A stretch of DNA of 64,000 nucleotides from Cellulosimicrobium terreum. GTDB lineage: Bacteria; Actinomycetota; Actinomycetes; Actinomycetales; Cellulomonadaceae. Position 1 is the first letter of the stretch. Every line of letters starts with the position of its first letter. The stretch covers positions 124,001 through 188,000 of the forward strand of contig JACYFD010000006.1 in NCBI GenBank assembly GCA_014803435.1, in the 5' to 3' direction. The notes under the pieces were generated by a model. That model did not search any database and had not been told where the DNA came from. It worked only from the letters and a program-made list of their open reading frames with translations. Below, piece by piece: positions 7,677-16,215 of this stretch. Made by a program: the position numbers and the translations under genes.

Positions 7677-8708
7677 TCAGCCGACGAGCGCCACGACGGG
7701 CTCGTCGGGGTGGGGGAGGATGCGCCGGAGCACGTCGGCGAGCGTCACGACACCGACCAGCCGGTCGCCGTCCATGATCATCGCCAGCTGCTCGCTCGTC
7801 TCGCGCATCCTGGCGAGCGCCGCGTAGACCGTGGTCCCGGACGCGAGCACGAAGCCCGGGCGCGCGAGACCGTGCACGGGGCTGTCGTCGGGCTCGAGCA
7901 GCGTGTCCCGCACGTGCACCACGCGCGGCACGACGCTGCCGTTCTCCACGAGGATGCGCAGGTGCCCCGACCGGGCCGACGCCGCGCGGACGTCGGCCGC
8001 GGTCGCGTGCGACGGGACCGTCGTCGGGCCCGCGCTCGCGGGGACGAGCGCGTCCACCGTGAGCGTCTCGAGCTCGAGCGCTCCGGAGATCTGGACGCGG
8101 TACGACGCCTCGAGCGCGCCGACGCTCGCGGAGTGCTCCACGAGGTGCCGCAACGTCGCCGGGTCCTGCCCACCACCCTCGACGTTGTCGACGGGCTCGA
8201 CGCCCACGGCCCGCACGCAGCGGTTGGCGAGCGAGTTGAGCCCGCGCAGCAGCGGGCGGAAGGCGGCCATGAACGCACGCATCGGCAGCGCCAGGAGCGT
8301 CGCCGAGCGTTCGGGGTGCGCGATCGCCCAGGACTTGGGTGCCATCTCACCGACGACGAGGTGCAGGAACGTCACGATGATCAGCGCGAGCACGAACCCC
8401 GCGACGTCGGCCACCCACAGGGGCGCGCCCCACGTCTCGAAGACCGGCGTCAGCCAGTGGTGCACGGCGGGCTTGGTGATGGCACCGAGCGCGAGCGTGC
8501 ACGCGGTGATGCCGAGCTGGGCGCCCGCCATGAGGAGCGTCAGCTCGTTCGAGCTGCGCAGCGCGGCACGGGCGGAGCGCGAGGTCGCCGCGGCGTCCTC
8601 GAGACGGTGGCGCTTGGCCGCGAGGAGCGCGAACTCGACGGCGACGAAGAAGGCGCTCAGCGCGACGATCAGGACGGTCACGCCGACGACGACCCAGGGG
8701 TTGCTCAT
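7677..8708 (-). CDS. CNNM/CBS-domain membrane protein (hemolysin C/TlyC-like)
   Basis: Predicted membrane protein of the CNNM (DUF21) family, 343 residues, whose relatives act in Mg2+/Co2+ efflux or homeostasis. The N-terminal half has about four hydrophobic segments (VVVGVTVLIVALSAFFVAVE; an AGAQLGITACTLALGAITKP segment; VAGFVLALIIVTFLHLVVGE). The family motif HLVVGEMAPKSWAIAHPE occurs near residue 115. The C-terminal half contains a CBS pair (about 205-335) ending QLAMIMDGDRLVGVVTLADVLRRIL. Unlike its neighbour it has no CorC/HlyC C-terminal domain. The ATG overlaps the stop of the upstream paralogue by four bases (ATGA), so the two are translationally coupled and may form a hetero-oligomer. 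Confidence 0.88.
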   Translation of the reverse strand: MSNPWVVVGVTVLIVALSAFFVAVEFALLAAKRHRLEDAAATSRSARAALRSSNELTLLMAGAQLGITACTLALGAITKPAVHHWLTPVFETWGAPLWVADVAGFVLALIIVTFLHLVVGEMAPKSWAIAHPERSATLLALPMRAFMAAFRPLLRGLNSLANRCVRAVGVEPVDNVEGGGQDPATLRHLVEHSASVGALEASYRVQISGALELETLTVDALVPASAGPTTVPSHATAADVRAASARSGHLRILVENGSVVPRVVHVRDTLLEPDDSPVHGLARPGFVLASGTTVYAALARMRETSEQLAMIMDGDRLVGVVTLADVLRRILPHPDEPVVALVG

Positions 8709-10093
8709 CGGTCCTCCTCCGTGGTGTCGGCGGCCGGCGACGGCGCCCCGTGGGTCTCGGTGAGCGTCACGCGCACCCGGGCCGGCACGTGCCGCTCGAC
8801 CTCGAGCACGTCGACGTCCAGCCTGCGGTGCACGGGCTCGTCGTGGACGAGGTCCGCGGGGTCGTCGGGCAGGTCGACACGCACGCTCTCGCCCGCCTCG
8901 GGCAGGCCGCCGTGGTGGGAGATCAGCAGGCCGGAGACGGTCTCGTAGTCCCCTCGCGGCAGGTCGTGCCCGATCGCACGCTCCGCCTCGTCGAGGTGGA
9001 CGTCGCCGCCCATGACCCACACGTCCTCCCCGGTCAGGTCGACCGTCCCGGTCTCGGTGGTGTCGTGCTCGTCGGTGATCTCGCCGACGACCTCCTCGGC
9101 CAGGTCCTCGACCGTCAGGACGCCGGTGAAACCGCCGTACTCGTCGATGACGCACGCGAGCTGGTTGCGCGTGCTCGTCAGCTCCGCGAGCGCGTCGGGG
9201 AGCGACATGAGCGTCGGCAGGACGACGGGCTCGCGCATGAGGTCGGTGACGGGCGCGGCGTCGGGCAGCGTCGTGGCGAGCACGTCGGCGAGCTGGACGA
9301 CGCCGAGCGGCTGGTCGTCGTCGTCGACCACCGGGTAGCGGGTGTGCTCGCGGGCCATGAGCTCGCGCACCTCGCCGACGGTCGTCCCGGGACGGACGGT
9401 GCCGACGCGCGAGCGCGGGATCATGGCGTGCTCGACGTCGCGCTGGGGGAAGTCGAGGATGCGGTCGAGCAGCACGGAGAGCTCGTCCGGCAGGTCGCCG
9501 CTCTCGCGCGAGTCCGCGACGATGTGCTCGAGGTCGCGCGCGGTCGCGGTGTTGTCGACGTCGTGCACCGGCTCGATCTTCAGGACGCGGAGCAGCGCGT
9601 TCGACGCCTTGTCGAAGATCGCGATCAGCCAGCCGAAGATCGTCAGGTACAGCGTCGTGGAGCGGGCGAGGCGGCGCGCGAGCGGCTCGGGCCGTGCGAT
9701 CGCCAGGTTCTTGGGGAACAGCTCGCCGAAGAGCATCTGGACGACGGTCGACAGCGCCAGGGCGAGGATCGTGCCCACCGCGACGCCGACGCCGGTCGGC
9801 ACGCCGACGCCGCCGAGCATCGTCCCGATGGACTCGCCGACGAGGGGCTCGGCCACGTAGCCGACGAGCAGGCCTGTCACCGTGATGCCCAGCTGGGCGC
9901 CGGACAGGACGAATGAGGTGCGCCTCGTCACGGCGAGCGCGCGCTTCGCGGACTCGTCGCCCGCGTCGGCCTGGGCACCCAGCCGCGACCGGTCGACCGT
10001 CATGTACGCGAACTCCTGGGCGACGAAGTAGGCCGTCGCGGCGGTGATCGCGAGGATCACGAGGAGTCCGAGGAGGAGGGAGAGGAACGTCAT
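8705..10093 (-). CDS. CNNM/CBS/CorC-domain membrane protein (hemolysin family)
   Basis: First gene of the CNNM pair, about 462 residues from the ATG at 10093 (a GTG directly before it would add one residue). The N-terminal CNNM transmembrane domain is at about 1-185, with MLFGELFPKNLAIARPEPLA as family signature. A CBS pair follows at about 205-325 (VEHAMIPRSRVGTV, TRYPVVDDDDQPLGVVQLAD, QLACVIDEYGGFTGVLTVED). A CorC/HlyC-type domain is at about 345-430 (RAIGHDLPRGDYETVSGLLI), then an acidic tail. Members of this family are linked to divalent-cation export. The presence of full and shortened paralogues in tandem is common in actinobacteria. It is divergent from the D-Ala-D-Ala ligase gene across a 254-bp gap in which no operator was recognised. 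Confidence 0.9.
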   Translation of the reverse strand: MTFLSLLLGLLVILAITAATAYFVAQEFAYMTVDRSRLGAQADAGDESAKRALAVTRRTSFVLSGAQLGITVTGLLVGYVAEPLVGESIGTMLGGVGVPTGVGVAVGTILALALSTVVQMLFGELFPKNLAIARPEPLARRLARSTTLYLTIFGWLIAIFDKASNALLRVLKIEPVHDVDNTATARDLEHIVADSRESGDLPDELSVLLDRILDFPQRDVEHAMIPRSRVGTVRPGTTVGEVRELMAREHTRYPVVDDDDQPLGVVQLADVLATTLPDAAPVTDLMREPVVLPTLMSLPDALAELTSTRNQLACVIDEYGGFTGVLTVEDLAEEVVGEITDEHDTTETGTVDLTGEDVWVMGGDVHLDEAERAIGHDLPRGDYETVSGLLISHHGGLPEAGESVRVDLPDDPADLVHDEPVHRRLDVDVLEVERHVPARVRVTLTETHGAPSPAADTTEEDR

Positions 10094-10347
10094 CACCAGG
10101 CCCGCACCGTCCTCCGGTCGTCACGGACGCGGTGTCGCGTCCTGGCGATGCCGGGGCCGGTGCGGCCGGGACTATGGTCGGGGTCGTCGGCCGCGGGGGC
10201 CTCGAGAGTCATCTCTTCCACGGCACCCCCAACGCCGGGCAGGCCCGGAACGTTCCCGTCGGGCAGGAGACCGTCCTCACACCGGCCGGCCACGGGCGCC
10301 GACGGGCCCACGACGGCGGCGTCCGCCGTCCGGTAGGGTCGTCCGCG

Positions 10348-11508
10348 ATGTCCAGCCAGCACCCCGGTGAGCCCGTCCCGGCACCTGCACCCGCACAGCC
10401 GCACAAGCTGCGCGTCCTCGTCCTGTTCGGCGGCCGGTCCGGCGAGCACGCGATCTCGGCCGCGACCGCAGCGGGCGTCCTCCGCGTGATCGACCGCGAC
10501 AGGTACGACGTCGTGCCCGTGGGCATCACGCCGGACGGCGAGTGGGTCGTCGCGGTCGACGAGCCCGAGCGGTGGGAGATCACCGACGGGCGGCTCCCGC
10601 GCGTCGAGGCCACGGGCGAGGAGGTCGTGCTGTCGCTCGCGACGGGACGGCGTGAGGTCCGCGTGCTCTCGCCGGGTCAGATCCCGCGCGAGCTGGGTCA
10701 GGTCGACGTCGTGTTCCCGCTGCTGCACGGGCCGTTCGGTGAGGACGGCACGGTCCAGGGACTGCTCGAGCTCGCGGACGTGCGCTACGTCGGTGCGGGA
10801 GTGCTCGCCTCGGCGGTCGGCATGGACAAGCACTTCATGAAGCTCGTGCTCGCGGGGCAGGGCCTGCCCGTCGCGCCGTACACCGTGATCCGGCCGGGTG
10901 AGTTCGAGCGCAACCCCGACGCATGGACGCAGACCGTGGCCGGCCTCGGGCTGCCCGTGTTCGTCAAGCCGGCACGAGCGGGCTCGAGCCTCGGGATCTC
11001 CAAGGTCGACGACCTCGCCGACCTGCCGGCCGCGATCGCCGCCGCGCAGGTCCACGACCCCAAGGTGCTCGTCGAGGCGGGCGTCGTCGGGCGCGAGATC
11101 GAGTGCGCGGTCCTCGGCGGCCGTGCGGGGGAGCGGGCGCGCGCGTCCCTGCCCGGCGAGATCGTCGTCACGGACCCCGCGCACGACTTCTACGACTTCG
11201 AGGCCAAGTACCTCGACGAGTCCGGGGTGCAGCTCATGTGCCCGGCCGACCTCCCTGCGCACGTCGAGGCCGAGGTTCGCGAGGTCGCGGTGCGCACGTT
11301 CGAGGCGGTCGGGGCCGAGGGCCTCTCGCGCGTCGACGTCTTCGTCACCGCTGACGAGCAGGTCGTCGTCAACGAGATCAACACGATGCCCGGGTTCACG
11401 CCGTTCTCCATGTACCCGCGCATGTGGGAGCGCTCGGGGCTGGCGTACCCGGACCTCGTCGACGAGCTCCTCACGCTCGCGCTCGAGCGACCCACCGGTC
11501 TGCGCTGA
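10348..11508 (+). CDS. ddl: D-alanine--D-alanine ligase
   Basis: ATP-grasp ligase that joins two D-alanines for peptidoglycan precursors, 386 residues. Visible motifs: LRVLVLFGGRSGEHAIS near the N-terminus, FPLLHGPFGEDGTVQGLLE, the substrate/ATP segment VFVKPARAGSSLGISKV, and the C-terminal metal-binding EINTMPGFTPFSMYPRMWE. The ATG at 10348 is the first start close to the conserved N-terminus. The frame is open further upstream, but that part is low-complexity and unlike the family. A TAGGGT box at 10334-10339, eight bases before the ATG, suggests a leaderless transcript. An extension of about 20 Pro/Ala-rich residues precedes the ligase fold. Confidence 0.95.
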   Translation: MSSQHPGEPVPAPAPAQPHKLRVLVLFGGRSGEHAISAATAAGVLRVIDRDRYDVVPVGITPDGEWVVAVDEPERWEITDGRLPRVEATGEEVVLSLATGRREVRVLSPGQIPRELGQVDVVFPLLHGPFGEDGTVQGLLELADVRYVGAGVLASAVGMDKHFMKLVLAGQGLPVAPYTVIRPGEFERNPDAWTQTVAGLGLPVFVKPARAGSSLGISKVDDLADLPAAIAAAQVHDPKVLVEAGVVGREIECAVLGGRAGERARASLPGEIVVTDPAHDFYDFEAKYLDESGVQLMCPADLPAHVEAEVREVAVRTFEAVGAEGLSRVDVFVTADEQVVVNEINTMPGFTPFSMYPRMWERSGLAYPDLVDELLTLALERPTGLR

Positions 11509-11528
11509 CCCTTGCCGGTTCAGCCGGT

Positions 11529-12050
11529 TCAGCCGGCGGAGTCGGCGCCCACGCACGCCCGGGTCTGCGGGACCTCGAGCACCGCGGGCGCGAGGTCGGC
11601 GACGAACGACGTCGAGTGCCCCGCCGTCACCGCCGGAGGCACGACGACCTGGACCGCGGGGTCGCGCCCGTAGGTGGTGAAGGTCCAGGTCCCGTCGTCC
11701 TCGACCACCAGCCAGTCGACGGTCCCCGCGGTCGACTCGACGCTCTGGCACGGGGTCGTCGTGGGGCCGGGGACCTCGACGCCGCAGCGCAGGGTCACCG
11801 CCGCACCGGCCTCGCCCCATGCGGTCGTCGCCTGGCTCGTGGTCCCCACCTGGTCCAGGCCCTCGCCGAGGTTCTCGGGGACGGCAAGGACGACGTCGGC
11901 GCACAGCGGGTTCGCGGCGTCGTCCGCGACCGGCACCGCGATGCGGGGCGCGCAGGCCGCGGTTCCGAGCACGACGAGCGCCGCGAGAGCGACGGCGACG
12001 GGACGGCGGACGACCGGACGGTTGGCGACGAGGTGGATCGGGGCTGGCAC
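11529..12050 (-). CDS. DUF3515 family lipoprotein
   Basis: Predicted secreted lipoprotein, 173 residues, start GTG. The signal reads VALAALVVLGTAAC with the lipidated Cys around residue 33. The mature domain has the DUF3515 pattern: an early NPLCADVVLAVPENLG, a TTAWGE segment, VTLRCGVEVPGPTTTPC, and VDWLVVEDDGTWTFTTYGRDPAVQVVVP. DUF3515 proteins are actinobacterial, of unknown role, and often next to thiL or ddl as here. It is divergent from thiL. A TACCGT box on the minus strand (12062-12057), six bases upstream of the GTG, suggests leaderless transcription. Confidence 0.82.
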   Translation of the reverse strand: MPAPIHLVANRPVVRRPVAVALAALVVLGTAACAPRIAVPVADDAANPLCADVVLAVPENLGEGLDQVGTTSQATTAWGEAGAAVTLRCGVEVPGPTTTPCQSVESTAGTVDWLVVEDDGTWTFTTYGRDPAVQVVVPPAVTAGHSTSFVADLAPAVLEVPQTRACVGADSAG

Positions 12051-12104
12051 GCGACTACGGTAGCGGTCGCCGGGCGGGTCCGGTCACGCGGATAGGGTGA
12101 CGCG

Positions 12105-13124
12105 GTGACGAAGTCGAAACCGCTGGTCCGCGACGTGTCCGAGGAGGCGCTCCTCGCCGAGATCTTTCCTCTGCTACCCACGGCCTCGACGACGCTCGTC
12201 GGCCCGGGCGACGACTGCGCCGTCGTCGCCGCGCCCGACGGCCGGTACGTCGTGTCGACCGACGTCCTCGTCGAGGACCGGCACTTCCGGCGACGCTGGT
12301 CCACCGGGTACGACGTCGGGTGGCGGGCCGCCGTGCAGAACCTGGCGGACATCGCCGCGATGGGTGCGCGTCCGGCGGCGCTCGTCGTCTCGCTCGTCAT
12401 GCCGGGCGACCTGCCCGTGGACTGGGTGACCGGGCTCGCGCGCGGACTCGCGGCGGCCTGCACACCCCAGGGTGCCGCTGTCGTCGGGGGCGACCTGTCC
12501 GGCGGCGACCAGGTCGTCGTCGCCGTGACCGTGCACGGCGACCTGGAGGGTCGGGCCCCGGTGCTCCGCTCGGGTGCGCGTCCCGGGGACGTCGTCGGGC
12601 TCGCGGGGACGCTGGGGCGCGCTGCCGCAGGCCTCGACCTGCTCGAGATCGGTCGCCCCGAGGACTGGCTCACCGACGCCTACCTGCGGCCCGACCCGCC
12701 GCTGGCGGCCGGACCGCGCGCCGCCGACGCCGGGGCGACGGCCATGATGGACGTCTCGGACGGCCTGCTGCGCGACGCCGGACGCATCGCCCGCGCGAGC
12801 GGCGTGCGGATCGACCTCGCGGGCGACGCGCTCGAGCCCGACCGGGCGGAGCTCGAGGGCGCCGCGAAGGTCGCTGCCGCGGAGGGCGTCAGTGAGCGGG
12901 CGGTGGCGGCGGGGGAGCGCGGGTGGCGCGTCGCCGTCGACGACTGGGTGCTCACGGGCGGCGAGGACCACGCCCTGCTCGCGACGTTCCCCGCCGGGAC
13001 CGTCCTGCCCGAGCCGTTCCGCGCGATCGGCGTGGTGCTGCCGGCGCCGACGTCGGGCGCGGGCGTCACCGTGGACGGGGCCGCCGGGCGCGCAGCGACG
13101 GGCTGGGACCACTTCAGGGCGTGA
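12105..13124 (+). CDS. thiL: Thiamine-monophosphate kinase
   Basis: Phosphorylates thiamine monophosphate to thiamine diphosphate, the last step of vitamin B1 cofactor synthesis; 339 residues. Family landmarks: GPGDDCAVVAAPDGRYVVSTD in the N-terminal Mg-ATP region, HFRRRWSTGYDVGWRAAVQNLADIAAMGARP, VVGGDLSGGDQVVVAVTVHG, AMMDVSDGLLRDAGRIARAS, and LTGGEDHALLATFP near the C-terminus. The GTG start has TAGGGT (12093-12098) six bases upstream and no Shine-Dalgarno, so the message is probably leaderless. No TPP riboswitch was seen in the short divergent gap with the DUF3515 gene. Confidence 0.94.
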   Translation: MTKSKPLVRDVSEEALLAEIFPLLPTASTTLVGPGDDCAVVAAPDGRYVVSTDVLVEDRHFRRRWSTGYDVGWRAAVQNLADIAAMGARPAALVVSLVMPGDLPVDWVTGLARGLAAACTPQGAAVVGGDLSGGDQVVVAVTVHGDLEGRAPVLRSGARPGDVVGLAGTLGRAAAGLDLLEIGRPEDWLTDAYLRPDPPLAAGPRAADAGATAMMDVSDGLLRDAGRIARASGVRIDLAGDALEPDRAELEGAAKVAAAEGVSERAVAAGERGWRVAVDDWVLTGGEDHALLATFPAGTVLPEPFRAIGVVLPAPTSGAGVTVDGAAGRAATGWDHFRA

Positions 13125-13185
13125 CCCTGTGTGACCCGGTGTGAGCGTGGAGTCGCCGCAGGTCAGCGATCTCAGGGCTCGAGGG

Positions 13186-13701
13186 TCAGCTGCGGCGGTA
13201 GCGCACGACCGTCAGGTCCTTGCCCCCGAGGTCGTCACGACGCTCGACGCCGTCGGGTGCGAAGCCGTGCCTGCGGTAGAACCGGCGGGCGCGCTCGGCG
13301 TCGGCCAGGACCCAGAGGGTGACGACGGTGCCGGGGGAGACCTCGGCGAGCATGGTCCGCATCAGGTCGCGGGCGACCCCTCGTCCCCAGGACTCGGGGT
13401 CGAGGTAGATGGCGTAGATCTCGAGATCGCCGGGCTCGGCGTCCTCGTCCCGACCGGGGCCGAGGGTGGCGAACCCGATGGTGCGGTCGTCCGCGTCCGC
13501 GAGCCATGTCCGGCCGCCCGGTACGGAGAGGCTGTCGGCCCAGTGCTTCTTGCGCTGGTCGGCGTCGAGGGAGGCGAGGTACTCGTCGGGGACGATGCCC
13601 GCGTACGCCCCCCGCCACGACGCCACATGGACCGCTGCGATGGCGTCCGCGTCCGCCGGGCCGGCCGGTCGGATCGTGACCTCGCTCAGTTCCGTCACCA
13701 T
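13186..13701 (-). CDS. GNAT-family N-acetyltransferase
   Basis: Probable acetyl-CoA-dependent acetyltransferase of about 171 residues from the ATG at 13701 (a TTG two codons earlier is also possible). The N-terminus VTIRPAGPADADAIAAVHVASWRGAYAG is a common opening of GNAT proteins that also has the W-G-Y pattern of the PhnO/RimI-like group. The acetyl-CoA-binding motif A is visible as EIYAIYLDPESWGRGVARDL, and FYRRHGFAPDGVERRDD is the C-terminal motif B. Substrate is unknown. It is transcribed toward thiL and flanked on the right by the rpmB terminator, so it is likely monocistronic. Confidence 0.85.
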   Translation of the reverse strand: MVTELSEVTIRPAGPADADAIAAVHVASWRGAYAGIVPDEYLASLDADQRKKHWADSLSVPGGRTWLADADDRTIGFATLGPGRDEDAEPGDLEIYAIYLDPESWGRGVARDLMRTMLAEVSPGTVVTLWVLADAERARRFYRRHGFAPDGVERRDDLGGKDLTVVRYRRS

Positions 13702-13832
13702 GGGCAAAGCCTGCCACCGGGCCGTCGATCCGCCAAACCGGTTCGTCCCGATCTCCAGGAGATCTTCGCAACCGGCGCGACCCGGGTACGCAGGGGGTGC
13801 TCGCTCGCCCGTCCCGGGCGGAGCGGAGACGA

Positions 13833-13868
13833 CGAAACGCCCGCCGGGAGAACCCGGAGGGCGTTTCG
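13833..13868 (-). terminator. Hairpin terminator after rpmB
   Basis: CGAAACGCCCGCCGGG (13833-13848), loop AGAA, then CCCGGAGGGCGTTTCG (13853-13868). The arms are exact reverse complements apart from one G/A mismatch, giving a 16-bp stem. It lies 20 bp downstream of the rpmB stop in the direction of transcription. On that strand the stem is followed by TCGTC without a strong T-run. Confidence 0.75.
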
Positions 13869-13888
13869 ACGTCGTCCTGCGGCTCCGC

Positions 13889-14080
13889 TCAGGCGGGGCG
13901 CGTCACCTTGCCGGCCTTGAGGCACGAGGTGCAGACGTTGAGTCGCTTGGGCGTCCCGGCCACCACGGCACGAACACGCTGGATGTTGGGGTTCCAACGG
14001 CGCTTCGTGCGGATGTGGGAGTGCGAGATGCTGTGCCCGAAGCCCGGGCCCTTGCCGCAGACGTCGCAGTTGGCAGCCAC
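13889..14080 (-). CDS. rpmB: 50S ribosomal protein L28
   Basis: Large-subunit protein L28, 63 residues, which fits the usual 61-64 in actinobacteria. It begins MAANCDVCGKGPGFGHSIS and carries HIRTKRRWNPNIQRVRA and LNVCTSCLKAGKV. Two Cys pairs (C5/C8 and C50/C53) make this the zinc-binding form. It is monocistronic: its own promoter lies upstream (14188-14217) and a strong hairpin follows. The Cys-containing form is usually the zinc-replete paralogue; whether a Cys-free copy exists elsewhere cannot be seen here. Confidence 0.97.
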   Translation of the reverse strand: MAANCDVCGKGPGFGHSISHSHIRTKRRWNPNIQRVRAVVAGTPKRLNVCTSCLKAGKVTRPA

Positions 14081-14187
14081 GGTTTCTCCTGATCGTCGTG
14101 CACGTCGCGCACGCAGCGGCGACGTCGTGAATGGTCTGGGGGTGGTCGACCCGGCGAACGCGCGAATGCGGCCCGGGCAACCTCGTC

Positions 14188-14217
14188 AGGGTAGCCGATC
14201 CGAGGGCCTTCGCTCAA
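14188..14217 (-). promoter_or_regulatory. Housekeeping sigma promoter for rpmB
   Basis: On the minus strand TTGAGC (14217-14212), an 18-bp spacer, then TACCCT (14193-14188). This resembles the sigma-70 consensus and lies about 110 bp before the rpmB ATG. It is divergent from the DAK2 gene on the plus strand. Confidence 0.55.
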
Positions 14218-14391
14218 GTGCGGGCGGATCGGACCCGTCCTGACCCCTCCTGACCCTCCCCTGACCCGAGCTGACCCGAGGTGCGCGAGCGCGGCGCAGC
14301 GAACGGCACCGGGGCGTGGCCGCGGGCTACGGTGGGCCACGAGGATCGGCACGAGGGTGCCGGACGGAGGCGGAGAAGGAGTACCCGAGAC

Positions 14392-16215
14392 GTGGGAGAT
14401 GCCGTGCGGACGATCGACTCCGGCGTCGTCGTCGCCTGGTTCGAGCGAGCTGTCGACGCGTTCGCCACCGCGCGGCACGACATCGACCGTATCAACGTCT
14501 TCCCGGTCTCCGACTCCGACACCGGGACCAACATGTACCTCACCCTCCTCGACGGGCTGGAAGCGCTCGACGCCGTGCGTGGCGGGCCGCTCGACGTCGT
14601 TCTCGCGCGCGCGGCGCGTGGCGCGCTCGTGGGCGCACGCGGCAACTCCGGGGTGATCCTCAGCGAGTACCTGCGCGGTCTGGCGACCGCGCTCTCGGGG
14701 CGCGAGCGAGCCGACGGTCCGACCTTCGCCGGTGCGCTGGCCCGCGCCGCCGCCGGCGCGCGGGCGGCGGTCGCCCGGCCGGTCCCGGGGACCTTCCTGA
14801 CGGCCGCGGACGCAGCGGCCGCCGCCGCGCGCCGCGCCACCGCCTCCGCGACCAGACCGGGGACCGCGAGCCTGGTGCCGCTGCCGGAGGTGGTCCGTGC
14901 CGCGTGCGACGCCGCCCGGACCGCGGCCAGGCGCAGCCCGGACGAGCTCGCGGTGCTCGCCCGCGCCCAGGTGCTCGACGCCGGGGCCGTCGGTCTCGTC
15001 CTGCTGCTCGCCGCCCTGGAGCACGCCGTGAGCGACGACGGCAGCACGGCTGGCACGGCTGGCACGGCTGGCACGGCTGGCACGGACACCGTCGTGTCGG
15101 TGGTCGACGCCATGATCTCGGGCATGGTTCCCGTGGACCGCTCGATCGCCTCGACGACGCTTCCTGACGCCCGCGACCCGGGCGGCGCGCACACCTGGGA
15201 CGACGAGCCGGCAGGCGGGGAGTTCGAGGTGATGTTCGTCCTCGACCCGGCGGCGTCGGGACGCGCCGAGGGAGCGCCCACCGTCCTGGACGTCTCCGCG
15301 GTGGACGCCCTGCGTGACGAGCTCGACCGCCTGGGCGACTCCGTCGTCGTCGTCGGCGGCACCGGCACCGGCGGCTCGCCGGACGGCGCGGTCTGGCAGG
15401 CGCACGTGCACACCGACGACCCGGTGGCGGCCGTCCGAGCCGGCCGACGGGCCGCGGCGGCGGTCGCCGGGGGCGACGACGTGCCGCGCCAGGTCCGGGT
15501 GCGTCACCTGCACGCGCCGCCCGGGACGTGGACGGGCGCGCCCGGCGTGGTGGCCGTGACCCAGGCGCCGGGGCTCGTGGTCGAGCTCGCGCGCGCGGGC
15601 GCGCTCGTCGTGCTGCGGACCGGCCCGCCGGTGCTCGGTGGGGGAAGCCCGGGCGTGGAGCCCGAGACGCTGCGCCGGGCTGTCGTCGACACCGGTGCGC
15701 CGCGCGTGGTGGTGCTGCCGGGCGAGGTCCTGCCCGTGCCCGCCGTCGATGCCCTGCGCGCCTCCGCCCGGGCGCACGGCGTGGCGCACGTCGACGTGGT
15801 GGGCACGCCGACGGACGTGCACGTCGTCGTCGCGCTCGCGGCGCTGCAGATGGTCCCCGCTGACGCCTCCGCGACCGAGCACGTACGGGTCGTGGCGGAC
15901 GCCGTCGCACGCGCGCGCGTGACGCGGTGGGTCGTTCCGGAGCACGGGGTGGCGGACGCGGACGTCGCGGACGGCGGGCACGTCGACGGTTCGGGCTGGC
16001 TCCGCGCCGCCGCCGGTGACGTGGTGACCGTGCTGGCCGACGACGGGGTCCCGGTCGACGGGATCGAGCGTGTCGTGCACGACACCGGTGCCGAGTGCGT
16101 CCTGCTCCGCTCGGGGCGCGTGGGCCGCGAGGTCGTCGTCGCGGTCGAGGGGGCCGAGGCAGCGAGCGGGCAGGGTGCGAGCGGGCAGGGTGCGAGCGAG
16201 TGGGCGGCGTCGTGA
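14392..16215 (+). CDS. DAK2/FakA-like kinase-domain protein
   Basis: Protein of 607 residues from the GTG at 14392, chosen because AAGGAG lies ten bases upstream and the conserved domain starts directly after. The N-terminal DhaL/DAK2 domain shows DRINVFPVSDSDTGTNMYLT (Asp cluster for Mg-ATP) and GALVGARGNSGVILSEYLRG. The middle and C-terminal parts resemble the FakA/YloV family, whose Firmicute members phosphorylate fatty acids with a FakB (DegV) partner. Actinobacterial members sit next to recG as here, with unclear role. Two internal repeats are present: a 9-bp unit giving TAG repeats at about residue 220, and a 15-bp unit near the C-terminus giving SGQGA repeats. The stop overlaps the recG start (GTGA). 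Confidence 0.85.
   Translation: MGDAVRTIDSGVVVAWFERAVDAFATARHDIDRINVFPVSDSDTGTNMYLTLLDGLEALDAVRGGPLDVVLARAARGALVGARGNSGVILSEYLRGLATALSGRERADGPTFAGALARAAAGARAAVARPVPGTFLTAADAAAAAARRATASATRPGTASLVPLPEVVRAACDAARTAARRSPDELAVLARAQVLDAGAVGLVLLLAALEHAVSDDGSTAGTAGTAGTAGTDTVVSVVDAMISGMVPVDRSIASTTLPDARDPGGAHTWDDEPAGGEFEVMFVLDPAASGRAEGAPTVLDVSAVDALRDELDRLGDSVVVVGGTGTGGSPDGAVWQAHVHTDDPVAAVRAGRRAAAAVAGGDDVPRQVRVRHLHAPPGTWTGAPGVVAVTQAPGLVVELARAGALVVLRTGPPVLGGGSPGVEPETLRRAVVDTGAPRVVVLPGEVLPVPAVDALRASARAHGVAHVDVVGTPTDVHVVVALAALQMVPADASATEHVRVVADAVARARVTRWVVPEHGVADADVADGGHVDGSGWLRAAAGDVVTVLADDGVPVDGIERVVHDTGAECVLLRSGRVGREVVVAVEGAEAASGQGASGQGASEWAAS
15043..15087 (+). repeat. 9-bp in-frame tandem repeat
   Basis: The unit GGCACGGCT is repeated three times exactly (15052-15078), with degenerate copies AGCACGGCT before and GGCACGGAC after. 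It encodes repeating Thr-Ala-Gly inside the DAK2 protein, in the linker between the DhaL domain and the next domain. Unit length is a multiple of three, so copy-number change would lengthen the linker without a frameshift. Confidence 0.85.

Noticed and set aside
2357-7777. Very long open frames on the strand opposite real genes (for example 2357-7777 plus, 15504-18392 minus, 25207-28638 minus, 33672-37157 minus)
   Set aside because: In DNA this GC-rich, antisense and shifted frames stay open by codon bias. Their products are Arg/Ala/Pro-rich, lack motifs, and lie exactly over well-supported genes.
10097-10347. Regulatory element in the 251-bp gap between the CNNM gene and ddl
   Set aside because: Apart from the TAGGGT box near the ddl start, no palindrome, riboswitch-like structure or small gene could be supported.
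12051-12104. TPP riboswitch before thiL
   Set aside because: The divergent gap is only 54 bp and lacks the conserved thi-box bases.
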